From Fidelibacterota bacterium (GTDB lineage: Bacteria; Fidelibacterota; Marinisomatia; Marinisomatales; TCS55): a stretch of DNA of 64,000 bases. The translations under genes were made by a program, and so were the position numbers. Of the stretch, positions 8,355 through 17,464 are shown piece after piece (positions within the stretch are counted from its first letter, which is position 1; each line of letters opens with the position of its first letter). Under the pieces are notes generated by a model, which saw nothing but the letters and a program-made list of their open reading frames with translations, ran no database searches and had not been told where the DNA came from. The DNA is taken from the NCBI GenBank assembly GCA_029936965.1, contig JAPYRG010000001.1:88685-152684 (forward strand), written 5' to 3'.

Positions 8355-9853
8355 TGAATCGATTTCATTTATCAAGTATAGTATTAATTGTGTTTATATC
8401 GTGTGAAACACCTTTTTCAACAAAGCCATCTAATGATGAAGATTTGTTTGTCGTTTCTCATAATTATGATCAAAGTCCTATTTTTCATAAAACTGCAGTG
8501 CAGGTTTCGTGGTCAAATATAACAATTGAAGATTTTAAAGAATTCCGAATTGAAAAAGCAAAGATTGTGGGAGATGATTACATATGGACTGATTTGGCAC
8601 GAGTGCCAGATTCATTGGCAACTTCTTTTATAGACACTCTTGATGATGATGGACAGTTTCAATATAGAGTTAGAGTAATAGATCAGCGCGATCAATATCG
8701 ATATGAACTTTCCGAAGAATTTTCTGTTCCAAACGTATCTTCCTTATATATACCTGATCATTATAACGATTTAGAAACTAGCTACTACACCAAGTTTATT
8801 GATAATGGAGACAGTATTGTATTTCGCCCAGGCGTACATGTAGGCAATCATAATTTGATAGATAAAAATGTGGTAATAACATCGACACACGGACCAATTA
8901 TTACAATTCTAGGCGGTATTAATATTAGAGAATCTGTTGTTAGAATAAATAGAGGAAGGTTACAAAACCTAGGAATTCAAAATGGAAAAGGGCTTGCTGG
9001 GGGAGGCGTATGGGCTGGTGGTAGTGTAACGATATCAAATTGCTTTATTAAAAGCAACATAGCGCTAGAAGATCCTGATGCAAATATGCAAATCTACCCA
9101 TCAGGACATGGAGGAGGAGTTTTTATTACAGACACTGCTCTAGTAGAGAATTGCAAAATTCTATATAACCGAGCAAGGAGAGGCGGTGGTGCAGTTGCAT
9201 TAGATAAATTTGGTGTAATTAGAAATTGCATTCTTTTCAAAAACATTAATGATGTTGCGCCTTCAGGAGAACAAGAATATCCAGGCGGAGGAATTTTTGT
9301 TTCTGACCATTCTTTTGGAGTCACGATACAAAACTGTCGATTAACAAGAAATAGGACTGAAAACGCTGGAGGAGGAATATTTGTTGATGGATTAGCAACT
9401 ATCACAAACTGTATTATGAACTTTAATTATGCAAAATTAGGAGGAGGAGGAGTATCTGTTGGAGCCGGGAACTTACTTAATTTGGAAAATTGTACATTAT
9501 ATAGGAATGGCTCACATGATTCGTACAGCAAGGAATATTCGGTATCTGCTGCTGGAGATATAGATATAATCAACTGCATTATTTCAAGAGGAGATCTTAT
9601 TGATCTTGTAAATATCAAGTTTTACGCTATGAATAGCACCTATTCCTTAATACACGAGGTTACTAATAGTCCAGCAACAGGCAATCTAGTGGGTAACCCT
9701 TTATTTATTGACCCTGAAAACTCTAACTTTAACCTTGAGGCTGGCTCTCCAGCAATAAATGCAGGCCACCCCGGTAATCAATTTAAAGATAGTAACGGAT
9801 CAAGGAATGATATGGGTGCTTATGGAGGTCCCTATGGAAACTCCTGGGATTAA
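8354..9853 (+). CDS. Right-handed beta-helix lipoprotein
   Basis: The start is ATG 8354, overlapping the receptor stop; TTG 8351 is in frame but less likely. Lipobox FISC lipidates Cys17. Residues about 45-125 form a fibronectin-III-like domain (VQVSWSNITIEDFKEFRIEKA). About 150-440 is a right-handed parallel beta-helix with recurring GGGxF/V and NCxI/L turns like the polymorphic outer-membrane and pectate-lyase-like repeats. The C-terminus SPAINAGHPGN...DMGAYGGPYG is the conserved end motif of choice-of-anchor Q-type beta-helix proteins. Beta-helices often bind or cleave polysaccharides. Coupling to the TonB receptor suggests it feeds it, analogous in position but not in fold to SusD. Confidence 0.85.
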   Translation: MNRFHLSSIVLIVFISCETPFSTKPSNDEDLFVVSHNYDQSPIFHKTAVQVSWSNITIEDFKEFRIEKAKIVGDDYIWTDLARVPDSLATSFIDTLDDDGQFQYRVRVIDQRDQYRYELSEEFSVPNVSSLYIPDHYNDLETSYYTKFIDNGDSIVFRPGVHVGNHNLIDKNVVITSTHGPIITILGGINIRESVVRINRGRLQNLGIQNGKGLAGGGVWAGGSVTISNCFIKSNIALEDPDANMQIYPSGHGGGVFITDTALVENCKILYNRARRGGGAVALDKFGVIRNCILFKNINDVAPSGEQEYPGGGIFVSDHSFGVTIQNCRLTRNRTENAGGGIFVDGLATITNCIMNFNYAKLGGGGVSVGAGNLLNLENCTLYRNGSHDSYSKEYSVSAAGDIDIINCIISRGDLIDLVNIKFYAMNSTYSLIHEVTNSPATGNLVGNPLFIDPENSNFNLEAGSPAINAGHPGNQFKDSNGSRNDMGAYGGPYGNSWD

Positions 9854-9854
9854 T

Positions 9855-10271
9855 CTATTCTATTAACCCTCTTATAGAAGTTATTTCCCAGTGTTTCATC
9901 GCAGCATTATCCGCTGCGAGCGTAACTGGATAAATGCTAACAGCATCTCGGTGAAAAAAAACATTTCCATCAAAACGGATGCTATCACCAGGAGATATGC
10001 TTATATCATGTCGAAAAAATAACCCTTTTTCTATCTGATCATTTATCATCGTAATTACTGTATGAACCTCCCATCCTGATATATTGTAGTCTGAAGTATT
10101 GGCGATTTCCCAATCAGCAACTATATACCCATCATAACCCTGAAACTCTAGCCCCCACAATTGTGCTTCAATAGAGATATAATTTGAAGAAGAATAATAA
10201 ACTTCATCTTCACAGCTAAAGAATATTAGCGAAGTAAATAAAAATATTATATATCGAACCTTTATTAGCAT
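9855..10271 (-). CDS. Small lipoprotein of unknown function
   Basis: This 138-residue protein starts with a hydrophobic signal and a lipobox (IFFSC, Cys20), followed by an acidic serine-rich linker typical of exported lipoproteins in this group. The mature domain alternates beta-strand patterns (VADWEIANTSDYNISGWEVHTVI, cited in part) resembling a small Ig-like or FxLYD-like fold that handles protein-protein contacts, but I cannot assign a family. It converges on the beta-helix gene with one base between the stops, and is divergent from the barrel gene at 10324. A perfect 16-base palindrome covers its start codon. Confidence 0.7.
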   Translation of the reverse strand: MLIKVRYIIFLFTSLIFFSCEDEVYYSSSNYISIEAQLWGLEFQGYDGYIVADWEIANTSDYNISGWEVHTVITMINDQIEKGLFFRHDISISPGDSIRFDGNVFFHRDAVSIYPVTLAADNAAMKHWEITSIRGLIE

Positions 10272-10285
10272 TATTCTAGAATAAT
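10270..10285. promoter_or_regulatory. Perfect 16-bp palindrome ATTATTCTAGAATAAT
   Basis: The palindrome has two 8-base half sites with no mismatch and lies in the 52-base divergent gap, overlapping the start codon of the leftward lipoprotein. A dimeric repressor could bind here, or it could be a chance AT-rich palindrome. No regulator gene is adjacent. Confidence 0.3.
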
Positions 10286-10323
10286 TTATGATGCTTTTTC
10301 CGTATATTAACTAAGAATTTCTT

Positions 10324-11478
10324 ATGAAGAAGAGGTTTCTATTTTATAAAACAATAACAGTGCCAAGTCTTTTTTATTTTGTAAAAGCACTATTTTTTGT
10401 GCTACTTATATCAAACATAAACATTGTAGCCCAAGCATATTCATTAAAAGGGCAAATGTGGGGGAGCCTTTTGCGCGGCAATAATCCACCCATAGGAAGA
10501 TCTAATTATGAAGAAAGCTGGGGATATATTCCAACCCTATCTTTCGAGAGAAATTTAATTAATAATAGTGTTATAGATTTAGAATGGGCCTACAAAATTG
10601 GCAAAATATATTCTGGAGATTATTCTATTGGAACGCTGGATGCTCCATATCGAATATGGTTTCGTTATTCAAGCGATCGAATTGAAGCTCGCCTAGGCCT
10701 TCAAAAAATTTCATTTGGTCCTGCGATGATTTTACGATCTTTATCTTGGTTTGATACAATCGATATTAAAGATCCAACAGGACAAACAGACGCTGTAGAA
10801 GCATTTCGATTGCGAATGTTTCCAAACAATTCTATTGGTTTGTGGCTATGGTCAATTAATAATGATCAAGATACATTATCTTTTGGCGGTCGCACAGAAC
10901 TTAGTATCAATGCTGGCGAACTAGGGCTTACCTATCACACAGATCAAAGCACCTTACCACAGAGCATCGGCCAATCTCCTGTATATATATCTAACGCCCA
11001 TCAACGGATTGCGTTTGATTATCGATATGATGGGTATATAGGGTTTTGGTTGGAAGCTGCAGGTGTATTATCAAATAGCAAAAGCAATATACGACCAAAC
11101 CGATTTACATTATTTACTGTAGGGGCCGATTATACAATCCCAATTGGTCCTGGGCTTTTAGTTATGGTAGAAAATATGAATATAAGAGAATTTTCAACCA
11201 TTACAGATAGTATCAACACACATAACTATACAGCCTTTATGGCAAGTCTTCCAGTAAACATGCTTATTCAATTGATGTTTATCGCCCAAGTTGATTGGGA
11301 TAACAATAATGTATATAATTTTCTAAAGAGCAGTATAACATATGACCATTTTAGCATAAATTTGATTTTATCAGCTAGTCCAAAACGAAGTGATTTTGAT
11401 ATAACCGAAGAATATCTCCCAAAAACTGTTTCGGGTTTTGGGACAGGGATTCAGTTTATGCTTATATACAATCATTAA
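10324..11478 (+). CDS. Outer-membrane beta-barrel protein linked to ABC/LolA-like cassette
   Basis: A long signal segment (cleavage probably near VAQA|YS, residue 38) precedes about 345 residues of alternating strands, with many Trp/Tyr and GLQKISFGPAM, SIGLWLWSI and GFWLEAAGV motifs, resembling DUF1302-like porins. I infer an outer-membrane barrel. It is first in a tight five-gene run with an ABC ATPase (start 14 bases after this stop), two permeases and a LolA-like carrier. This is the position expected for the outer-membrane exit or docking component of an envelope transport pathway. The family name is uncertain. Confidence 0.7.
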   Translation: MKKRFLFYKTITVPSLFYFVKALFFVLLISNINIVAQAYSLKGQMWGSLLRGNNPPIGRSNYEESWGYIPTLSFERNLINNSVIDLEWAYKIGKIYSGDYSIGTLDAPYRIWFRYSSDRIEARLGLQKISFGPAMILRSLSWFDTIDIKDPTGQTDAVEAFRLRMFPNNSIGLWLWSINNDQDTLSFGGRTELSINAGELGLTYHTDQSTLPQSIGQSPVYISNAHQRIAFDYRYDGYIGFWLEAAGVLSNSKSNIRPNRFTLFTVGADYTIPIGPGLLVMVENMNIREFSTITDSINTHNYTAFMASLPVNMLIQLMFIAQVDWDNNNVYNFLKSSITYDHFSINLILSASPKRSDFDITEEYLPKTVSGFGTGIQFMLIYNH

Positions 11479-11491
11479 AGGTAAAGTAAAT

Positions 11492-12184
11492 ATGGAAAAA
11501 ACTGTAGTATCTATAACAAACTTATTAAAGCAATTCCCAGTTGGCGGTGATTTTTTTACGGCATTAAAAGATGTTAATCTTAAATTGAATGAAGGGGGAT
11601 TTCTAGGGCTGGTTGGTCCCTCTGGTTCTGGAAAAACAACATTATTAAATATTATTGGTGGTCTAGACTCTCCAACTCAAGGGGATGTCCATGTATTAGG
11701 ACACTCCATGGATAATACCTCTCACAATGAAAGAGCGCGCCTAAGACGCAAATATATGGGATTCATTTTCCAAAGCTATAACCTACTTCCCGTTTATACG
11801 GTTTTTGAGAATGTAGAATTACCATTGATTTTAAATAATATTGATCCAAATGAACGAGAAAAGCTAGTAAGTGAAGCCATAGAAGCAGTTGGCCTAAGCC
11901 ACAGGCGAAATGCAAGACCAACAACGTTAAGCGGTGGAGAATCTCAGCGGACAGCAATTGCCAGGGCAATTGTACACAAACCAGCATTGATACTCGCTGA
12001 CGAACCAACTGCAAATTTAGATGCAGAAAATTCTCACCACATTATGAAGATACTTGTAGAACTGAATAAGGAACTAACCTCTTCTTTTGTATTTGCTACG
12101 CACGACGAGAAAATTATGGGCTATTTGAAAAGAATAGTATATTTAGAGGATGGGCAGATTATAAAAGATGAAACGATCAAATAA
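11492..12184 (+). CDS. ABC transporter ATP-binding protein, LolD/MacB type
   Basis: The start is ATG 11492 (MEKTVVSITNLLK), preceded by AAAGG; the upstream in-frame ATG at 11438 lies inside the barrel gene and is not supported. The 230-residue protein has Walker A GPSGSGKTT near residue 44, Q-loop FIFQSYNLLP, signature LSGGESQR and Walker B LILADEPT followed by H-loop ATHDE. This arrangement and length are those of LolD/MacB/FtsE-type ATPases, which drive mechanotransmission rather than substrate passage through the inner membrane. It sits directly before two FtsX-type permeases and is their ATPase. Confidence 0.93.
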   Translation: MEKTVVSITNLLKQFPVGGDFFTALKDVNLKLNEGGFLGLVGPSGSGKTTLLNIIGGLDSPTQGDVHVLGHSMDNTSHNERARLRRKYMGFIFQSYNLLPVYTVFENVELPLILNNIDPNEREKLVSEAIEAVGLSHRRNARPTTLSGGESQRTAIARAIVHKPALILADEPTANLDAENSHHIMKILVELNKELTSSFVFATHDEKIMGYLKRIVYLEDGQIIKDETIK

Positions 12185-12204
12185 GCTGAAAGCGCTTAAT
12201 TAAT

Positions 12205-13380
12205 ATGCTATTTAACATTGCACTAAAAAATTTGCTAGGCGCAAAGTTGCGGACTATACTGAATGTTTTTGTTACAGCATTTTCGTTTTTTATCATTTTA
12301 TTAATGATGGGTATGTATGATGGCATGTTACAGCATGCAAAGAACGTTACAATAGACACTGAAATTGCAGGAGGAGCGTACTGGCACCCTGAATATGATC
12401 CATTAGACCCAATGTCCTATGAAGATGCGCATTCTAATTTGCCACAGGATATCCAGTTACTAGTTGATAAGAATAAAGCATTTCCTGTATTAGTAAGTCA
12501 AGTTTCGATTTATCCTGGGGGTCGCATTATGCCTGCCATATTAAAAGGAATTCCTCCAGATCAGAATATTGTTAATATGCCAACACAAGCATTAGAAGGT
12601 ATTAATGATGGGATAATACCTGTATTAATTGGGAAAGGAATGGCAAAAAATTCCAAACTAGAGGTGGGAGATTCTTTTACCATCCGTTGGATGGATGCAG
12701 ATCAGACGTATGATGCGGATGAAGGTACGGTAGTATATATAATGGACACAGAAAACTTCAAATTAGACATGGGACATATATGGGTCCCTCTTAATGTTGC
12801 TCAGTCTATGCTAGAAATGAAAGAAGAAGCAACGTATGTAACCTATGCAAAAGGATTATCAGAAGATGTTAATAGCGGCGAGTGGATTTCTCGAGATGTT
12901 AATTACCTAGTCCAAGATATGGAGGCGATAATTGAAGCAGACAAGCCGGGAGCACAGATTATGTTCATGATTTTGTTAGCATTGGCAGGGATGGGGATCT
13001 TTAATGCACAAGTTCTGTCCATATTTAGACGAGGGAAAGAAATTGGTACGCTGATGGCGTTAGGCATGACCCGATCTCGAGTGGTAGGTTTGTTTACACT
13101 AGAAGGAGGCCTTAATGCTGTACTAGCAACAATTATGATGGTGATATTATTTGGGCCCATACTGTGGTATTTTGGATCAGAGGGAATTCCTCTTCCCATT
13201 GATTATTCTGAAATGGGATTGATTATGGCCAAGCGCCTGATCCCTGTATATTCAATTGGCCTTATAGGATCAACAATGTCATTAGTATCTATCATTGTAT
13301 TAATTGTTAGCTATATCCCATCAAGAAAAATTACTCATATGAAACCAACTGACGCCCTTCGAGGAAAAGCAATTGCATGA
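12205..13380 (+). CDS. ABC permease, LolC/LolE-like (FtsX family), first of pair
   Basis: The topology is that of the FtsX/MacB_PCD family. One TM helix near residues 15-35 (TILNVFVTAFSFFIILLMM) is followed by a periplasmic domain of about 220 residues, then three TM helices (about 255-275, 305-330, 350-375) including the conserved GTLMALGMTRSRVVGLFTLEG coupling region, cited in part. The C-terminus (KITHMKPTDALRGK) is a usual FtsX end. The stop overlaps the next permease start as ATGA. With its sister it would form a heterodimer like LolC/LolE, extracting lipidated substrate from the inner membrane. Confidence 0.9.
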   Translation: MLFNIALKNLLGAKLRTILNVFVTAFSFFIILLMMGMYDGMLQHAKNVTIDTEIAGGAYWHPEYDPLDPMSYEDAHSNLPQDIQLLVDKNKAFPVLVSQVSIYPGGRIMPAILKGIPPDQNIVNMPTQALEGINDGIIPVLIGKGMAKNSKLEVGDSFTIRWMDADQTYDADEGTVVYIMDTENFKLDMGHIWVPLNVAQSMLEMKEEATYVTYAKGLSEDVNSGEWISRDVNYLVQDMEAIIEADKPGAQIMFMILLALAGMGIFNAQVLSIFRRGKEIGTLMALGMTRSRVVGLFTLEGGLNAVLATIMMVILFGPILWYFGSEGIPLPIDYSEMGLIMAKRLIPVYSIGLIGSTMSLVSIIVLIVSYIPSRKITHMKPTDALRGKAIA

Positions 13381-14660
13381 TTAATTTTTTGACGAAAGGA
13401 TTGCTTCGAGATCGTACCAGGAGCTTTTTCCCTGTATTGGTTATTACGATATCGGTAGCAATTGTAGTATTTGCAAGCGGGTTTATGAGAGGCATGATGA
13501 ATAGTTTATTGCTGGATACTGCGGTGATCTTCTCAGGTCACGAGAAAATTGTTACACGCGCTTACAATGACGAAAGTATGCTTATGCCTAACGATTTGGC
13601 TTTATTAGATACCGGTGAATTGATCGATAAATTAGAAAAGGAATACCCGAATTTCTTTTGGACTCCTCGTATTACATTTGCAGGACTTCTGGATGTTCCT
13701 GATGAAAAAGGAGAGACCAAGTCGCAGGGTCCTGTGATTGCCATGGGGATTGATTTTTTTTCCAAAGGATCCCGCCAAATTGAAATTTGGGAACTTGAAA
13801 GAAATCTTGTAAGCGGAGCACTTCCAGTAAATAAAAATGATGCCCTTATCAGTTCAAAGTTAGCCGATAAGCTAAATATTTTAGTTGGTGAGCAAGTTAC
13901 ATTCATTGGATCCACAATGGACAATGCCTTCACTACCTATAATTATAATATTGTAGGGACCTTTAATTTGAGAAAAGGTCAGACGGACAGACAAATGATG
14001 TTGGTGGATATTTCTGGTGCTCGTGAGGCTCTAGACATGGATAATGCTGCATCTGCAATTTTCGGTTTTATGCATGATTTATATTATGATGATGCCGCTG
14101 TTGTTGCGCTGCGAAGCAACTATAATAACATAGAAAGTGATAGTTTAGATATTTTTAGTCCATTAATGCTTGCGTTGCGAGACGGCAATCAAATGGGGAC
14201 AATGGTGGATATGAGCAATGCAATGCTGGCAATTATGGGATCCGTATTTTTAGTCATCGTTATGGTTGTTCTTTGGAATATGGGATTAATGAATGGATTG
14301 CGCCGTTATGGTGAAGTTGGTCTTCGTTTGGCAATAGGAGAGCCTAAAGGGCATGTATACAGATCATTAATTACGGAAGCAGTAATCGTTGGTTTGTTTG
14401 GAACAATAATTGGCACCGGGCTTGGCCTTTCTATAACCTACTACGTGCAAGAAAATGGTATAGACTATACTAAAGGAATGGAAGCCCTTTCAAATTCTTC
14501 AATGGTAATGCCTAATATTTTCTATGCACAAGTGACACCTGACCTTTTATATATAGGGTTTTTCCCGGGGGTATTAGCAACTGTATTTGGGACCATGTTG
14601 GCGGGTCTGGCTATATATAAACGAGAAATGTCTCAATTATTTAAAGAATTGGAAACATGA
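13377..14660 (+). CDS. ABC permease, LolC/LolE-like (FtsX family), second of pair
   Basis: This 427-residue FtsX-type permease is a distant paralogue of the preceding gene: N-terminal TM (about 20-40, FFPVLVITISVAIVVFASG), periplasmic domain about 45-275, then three C-terminal TMs with GLMNGLRRYGEVGLRLAIGE as the coupling stretch. It starts within the previous stop codon (ATGA) and its own stop overlaps the LolA-like start in the same way. The four genes are therefore translationally coupled in a fixed stoichiometry. The substrate could be lipoprotein or lipid; it cannot be read from the sequence. Confidence 0.9.
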   Translation: MINFLTKGLLRDRTRSFFPVLVITISVAIVVFASGFMRGMMNSLLLDTAVIFSGHEKIVTRAYNDESMLMPNDLALLDTGELIDKLEKEYPNFFWTPRITFAGLLDVPDEKGETKSQGPVIAMGIDFFSKGSRQIEIWELERNLVSGALPVNKNDALISSKLADKLNILVGEQVTFIGSTMDNAFTTYNYNIVGTFNLRKGQTDRQMMLVDISGAREALDMDNAASAIFGFMHDLYYDDAAVVALRSNYNNIESDSLDIFSPLMLALRDGNQMGTMVDMSNAMLAIMGSVFLVIVMVVLWNMGLMNGLRRYGEVGLRLAIGEPKGHVYRSLITEAVIVGLFGTIIGTGLGLSITYYVQENGIDYTKGMEALSNSSMVMPNIFYAQVTPDLLYIGFFPGVLATVFGTMLAGLAIYKREMSQLFKELET

Positions 14661-15397
14661 TAATTAAAATTATTTTCCTTATATTATTTACTTTTCTACT
14701 AGGACAGCCTAACGAATTAACAGTCCAAGAAATTATTTCTGCAATGGATGATAATCTCAATGCAAAAAGTCGTGTACTTACGAGCAAAATGATTGTACAT
14801 GGTCGAAGATCCAGCCGGACAATCGAATCAAAAAATTGGGTGATTGGAATCAATCAGGCATTTACGGAATATTTATCACCACCACGTGAAGCAGGAACAA
14901 AAATGTTAAAATTAGATGATAAACTCTGGACGTATTCTCCCCAAACCGATCGGGTGATCCAGATTTCTGGTCATATGCTAAGACAATCCGTTATGGGGTC
15001 TGACATGTCATACAATGATATGATGGAAGATCGCCCTTTGTCAGAATTATATGATGCCATATTAGAAGGATCTATTATCATCGATGGGCGTGATCACTGG
15101 ATTATGTTATTAAAAGCAAAGGCAAAGGGATTATCATACCCACAACGTAGGGCATGGATAGATAAAGAATATTTGCTTCCAATAAAAGAAGAGCTTTATG
15201 CAAAAAGCGGCAAACTACTTAAAACTGCAACCATGGATGGCATTAAAAAGATCCAAGGCAGATGGTTCCCTTCGCGATTTTTATTTAAAGATGAATTAAA
15301 GCGAAATAGCAAAGGGACCGAATGGCAAATTGTTGATATACAGTTTGATGTAGATATCCCGGATAGACGTTTTTCTAAATCGAATCTCCGTAAGTAG
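14657..15397 (+). CDS. LolA-like outer-membrane lipoprotein-sorting protein
   Basis: A signal peptide (MIIKIIFLILFTFLLGQ) leads into about 225 residues with the pattern of the LolA_like family (Pfam PF17131): TSKMIVHGRRSSRTIESKNW near residue 40, FTEYLSPPREAGTKML, KLWTYSPQTDRV, and SYNDMMEDRP. The fold is an open beta-barrel that shields acyl chains in the periplasm. In other bacteria this family is found beside MMPL or ABC exporters. Coupling to the two permeases makes it the periplasmic shuttle of this cassette. No LolB-like lipoprotein is adjacent. Confidence 0.85.
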   Translation: MIIKIIFLILFTFLLGQPNELTVQEIISAMDDNLNAKSRVLTSKMIVHGRRSSRTIESKNWVIGINQAFTEYLSPPREAGTKMLKLDDKLWTYSPQTDRVIQISGHMLRQSVMGSDMSYNDMMEDRPLSELYDAILEGSIIIDGRDHWIMLLKAKAKGLSYPQRRAWIDKEYLLPIKEELYAKSGKLLKTATMDGIKKIQGRWFPSRFLFKDELKRNSKGTEWQIVDIQFDVDIPDRRFSKSNLRK

Positions 15398-15403
15398 GTT
15401 GTT

Positions 15404-15427
15404 AAAGGATAATAGATATTATCTTTT
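15404..15427 (+). other. AT-rich hairpin overlapping the only SD-like site before the cytochrome gene
   Basis: Arms AAAGGATAAT (15404-15413) and ATTATCTTTT (15418-15427) can form ten pairs with one G-U, closing a four-base loop. The arm contains AAAGGA, the only SD-like sequence ahead of ATG 15434, but 24 bases from it. It may be a weak terminator for the ABC operon or a translational control element. Confidence 0.4.
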
Positions 15428-15433
15428 CTTAAA

Positions 15434-17464
15434 ATGAATATCCGAATTTATACGGCAGTAATCGTATTTATTTTTGTTACTCTTTTTTTGTATTACGCTT
15501 TATTAAATCGAGAATATCTCGAATATTATAACTTATCATCACACGTATCTTATGTAGGGAATGAGGAGTGTTCTTATTGCCATCAAGATATATATAATTC
15601 TTACTTAAGAACAGGTATGGGACGATCCTTTTATAAACCAAATGATCAACCGGAGATAGAAAACTTTACCACCGGAAACCGCGTGTTTGATAATAAAAAC
15701 AATCTACACTATGAAGTGAGTAAGGATGGAGAAAGTTATTTTCAACTAGAATACCGTGAAAACGATAGTGGAGAACGCATTCATGAGCTAAAACGCGAAG
15801 TGGATTTTATTGTAGGATCGGGGAATAACAACCGGACATACTTAACCAATGTAAACGGCTATATTAATGAAATGCCTGTAACGTGGTATAGCGAAAAGTC
15901 TATATGGGATTTAAGCCCAGGATATGAAAATATAAATATGCGCTTTAACCGACCAATCGTTGAGGAATGTATGCATTGTCATAATGGTTATAATTCTTTT
16001 GAAAAGTTTTCTGTCAATCGTTTTACAGATAAAATCGCTGAAGGAATTAGTTGTGAGCGATGTCATGGGCCAGGCCAGCTGCACGTAGAGAAACATAAGA
16101 GCCCCAATAAGGAATCAAATGGGGACCATATAGATAGAACAATTGTAAATCCGGAACATTTATCTGCGGATTTACAGATGGATGTTTGTCGACAGTGTCA
16201 TTTACAAGGAGAAATCAGTGTATTTAAATCAGGAAAGAGCAGTACAGATTTTCGCCCTGGTATGCAATTAAGTTCAGTGAAAACGGTGTTTATTGAAGAC
16301 CAGCTTCCTAAAGGGGATTTTCGCATAGCAAGTCATGGTGGTCGACTTAGTTTGAGCGCATGTTTTGTAGAAAGCCAAGGAGCAATGACATGTACAACTT
16401 GTCATAACCCCCACGAGCCCGTACAAGATAGGTCGCGAGATTATTTTAATAATCAGTGTTTGAACTGTCATCATCCACAAAGACTAAGCAAGCTTGACAG
16501 TCATAGCATAAAAGGAGACTGCACTCGTTGCCACATGAAACAAGGAGCCACAGAAGATATCTTACATGTAAATTTTACAGATCATTGGATACGCAAAAAT
16601 ATTGAGGTGTTGACTGATAATGAAAACAGGATGTTGCGTAAACGAGAAAAAACAGTAAAACTAATTGATTTTTTTGATGAAAAGGATGATGCAAGTGACA
16701 TTCGCAAGGGGATTGCTTATGTGCATTTTTATGAAAACAGACATAGCGATCCATCTTATCTTATTAAAGCTGGTTTATTATTGAATAAGGGTTTAGAGCG
16801 CTTGCCGAATCATATAGAAGGCAATTATAATCTAGGAAGAGCATACCAGTTGCAAGGAAAAAAAATGAATCCAATCGTTTTATATAAAAAAGTAATACAA
16901 TTAGACCCCAACCACATGTGGTCTTTGTATCAGCTAGGGAAGCTTTATCTTTATGATGACACGCAACAATCACTATCATACTTTTTAAGAGCAATTAATT
17001 TAAATATGGATAATGCAAAGGTTTGGAAAGAATACGGAGATGCATTATTATTAACCGAAAATATTAAAGAAGCAAAAAGAGCTTATAAAAGATCCATAAA
17101 GATAGATCCATATTTTGCGACTGCTTACAATAAGATAGGGGAGCTTGAATTATATAAAAATAGCGATTTGCAATCTGCTACAATGAATTTTTTGAAAGCA
17201 ATACAATATAACCCGGATCATGTATTTGCTATGCACAATATGGCAAATATTGCTATAATCGAAAAAGATTTTGATATGGCAGAAAATTATAGCAAGAGAG
17301 TTATTGCTTATGACCCTAGTTTTAGCGCCTCGTATGGTACGTTGGCAACTGTTAGCATGGAACGAGGAAAGAATGAAGAGGCAAAAGTGTTTCTGCACAA
17401 GCTAATTTCGTTAGAGCCAAATAACCAGCAGGCAGCTTCTATGCTTAAAGGATTAAACTATTAA
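15434..17464 (+). CDS. Membrane-anchored heptaheme cytochrome c with TPR domain
   Basis: An uncleaved N-terminal helix (about residues 7-23) anchors the protein, with the rest in the periplasm. Seven CxxCH heme sites are visible, at Cys46, 179, 207, 252, 320, 342 and 363. The opening YVGNEECSYCHQDIY...GMGRSF is characteristic of a cytochrome c554-like/TPR family common in FCB and Planctomycetes. From about residue 430 to 676 there are roughly six TPRs (GNYNLGRAYQLQGK, MWSLYQLGKLYL, VWKEYGDALLL). It probably transfers electrons within a multiprotein assembly; no catalytic reaction can be assigned. It ends directly at the HMA-MauE gene. Confidence 0.9.
   Translation: MNIRIYTAVIVFIFVTLFLYYALLNREYLEYYNLSSHVSYVGNEECSYCHQDIYNSYLRTGMGRSFYKPNDQPEIENFTTGNRVFDNKNNLHYEVSKDGESYFQLEYRENDSGERIHELKREVDFIVGSGNNNRTYLTNVNGYINEMPVTWYSEKSIWDLSPGYENINMRFNRPIVEECMHCHNGYNSFEKFSVNRFTDKIAEGISCERCHGPGQLHVEKHKSPNKESNGDHIDRTIVNPEHLSADLQMDVCRQCHLQGEISVFKSGKSSTDFRPGMQLSSVKTVFIEDQLPKGDFRIASHGGRLSLSACFVESQGAMTCTTCHNPHEPVQDRSRDYFNNQCLNCHHPQRLSKLDSHSIKGDCTRCHMKQGATEDILHVNFTDHWIRKNIEVLTDNENRMLRKREKTVKLIDFFDEKDDASDIRKGIAYVHFYENRHSDPSYLIKAGLLLNKGLERLPNHIEGNYNLGRAYQLQGKKMNPIVLYKKVIQLDPNHMWSLYQLGKLYLYDDTQQSLSYFLRAINLNMDNAKVWKEYGDALLLTENIKEAKRAYKRSIKIDPYFATAYNKIGELELYKNSDLQSATMNFLKAIQYNPDHVFAMHNMANIAIIEKDFDMAENYSKRVIAYDPSFSASYGTLATVSMERGKNEEAKVFLHKLISLEPNNQQAASMLKGLNY

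Noticed and set aside
9094-9618. Leftward proline-rich frames opposite the beta-helix gene
   Set aside because: The PPP strings are the reverse complement of the GGG turns of the beta-helix; no start signal.
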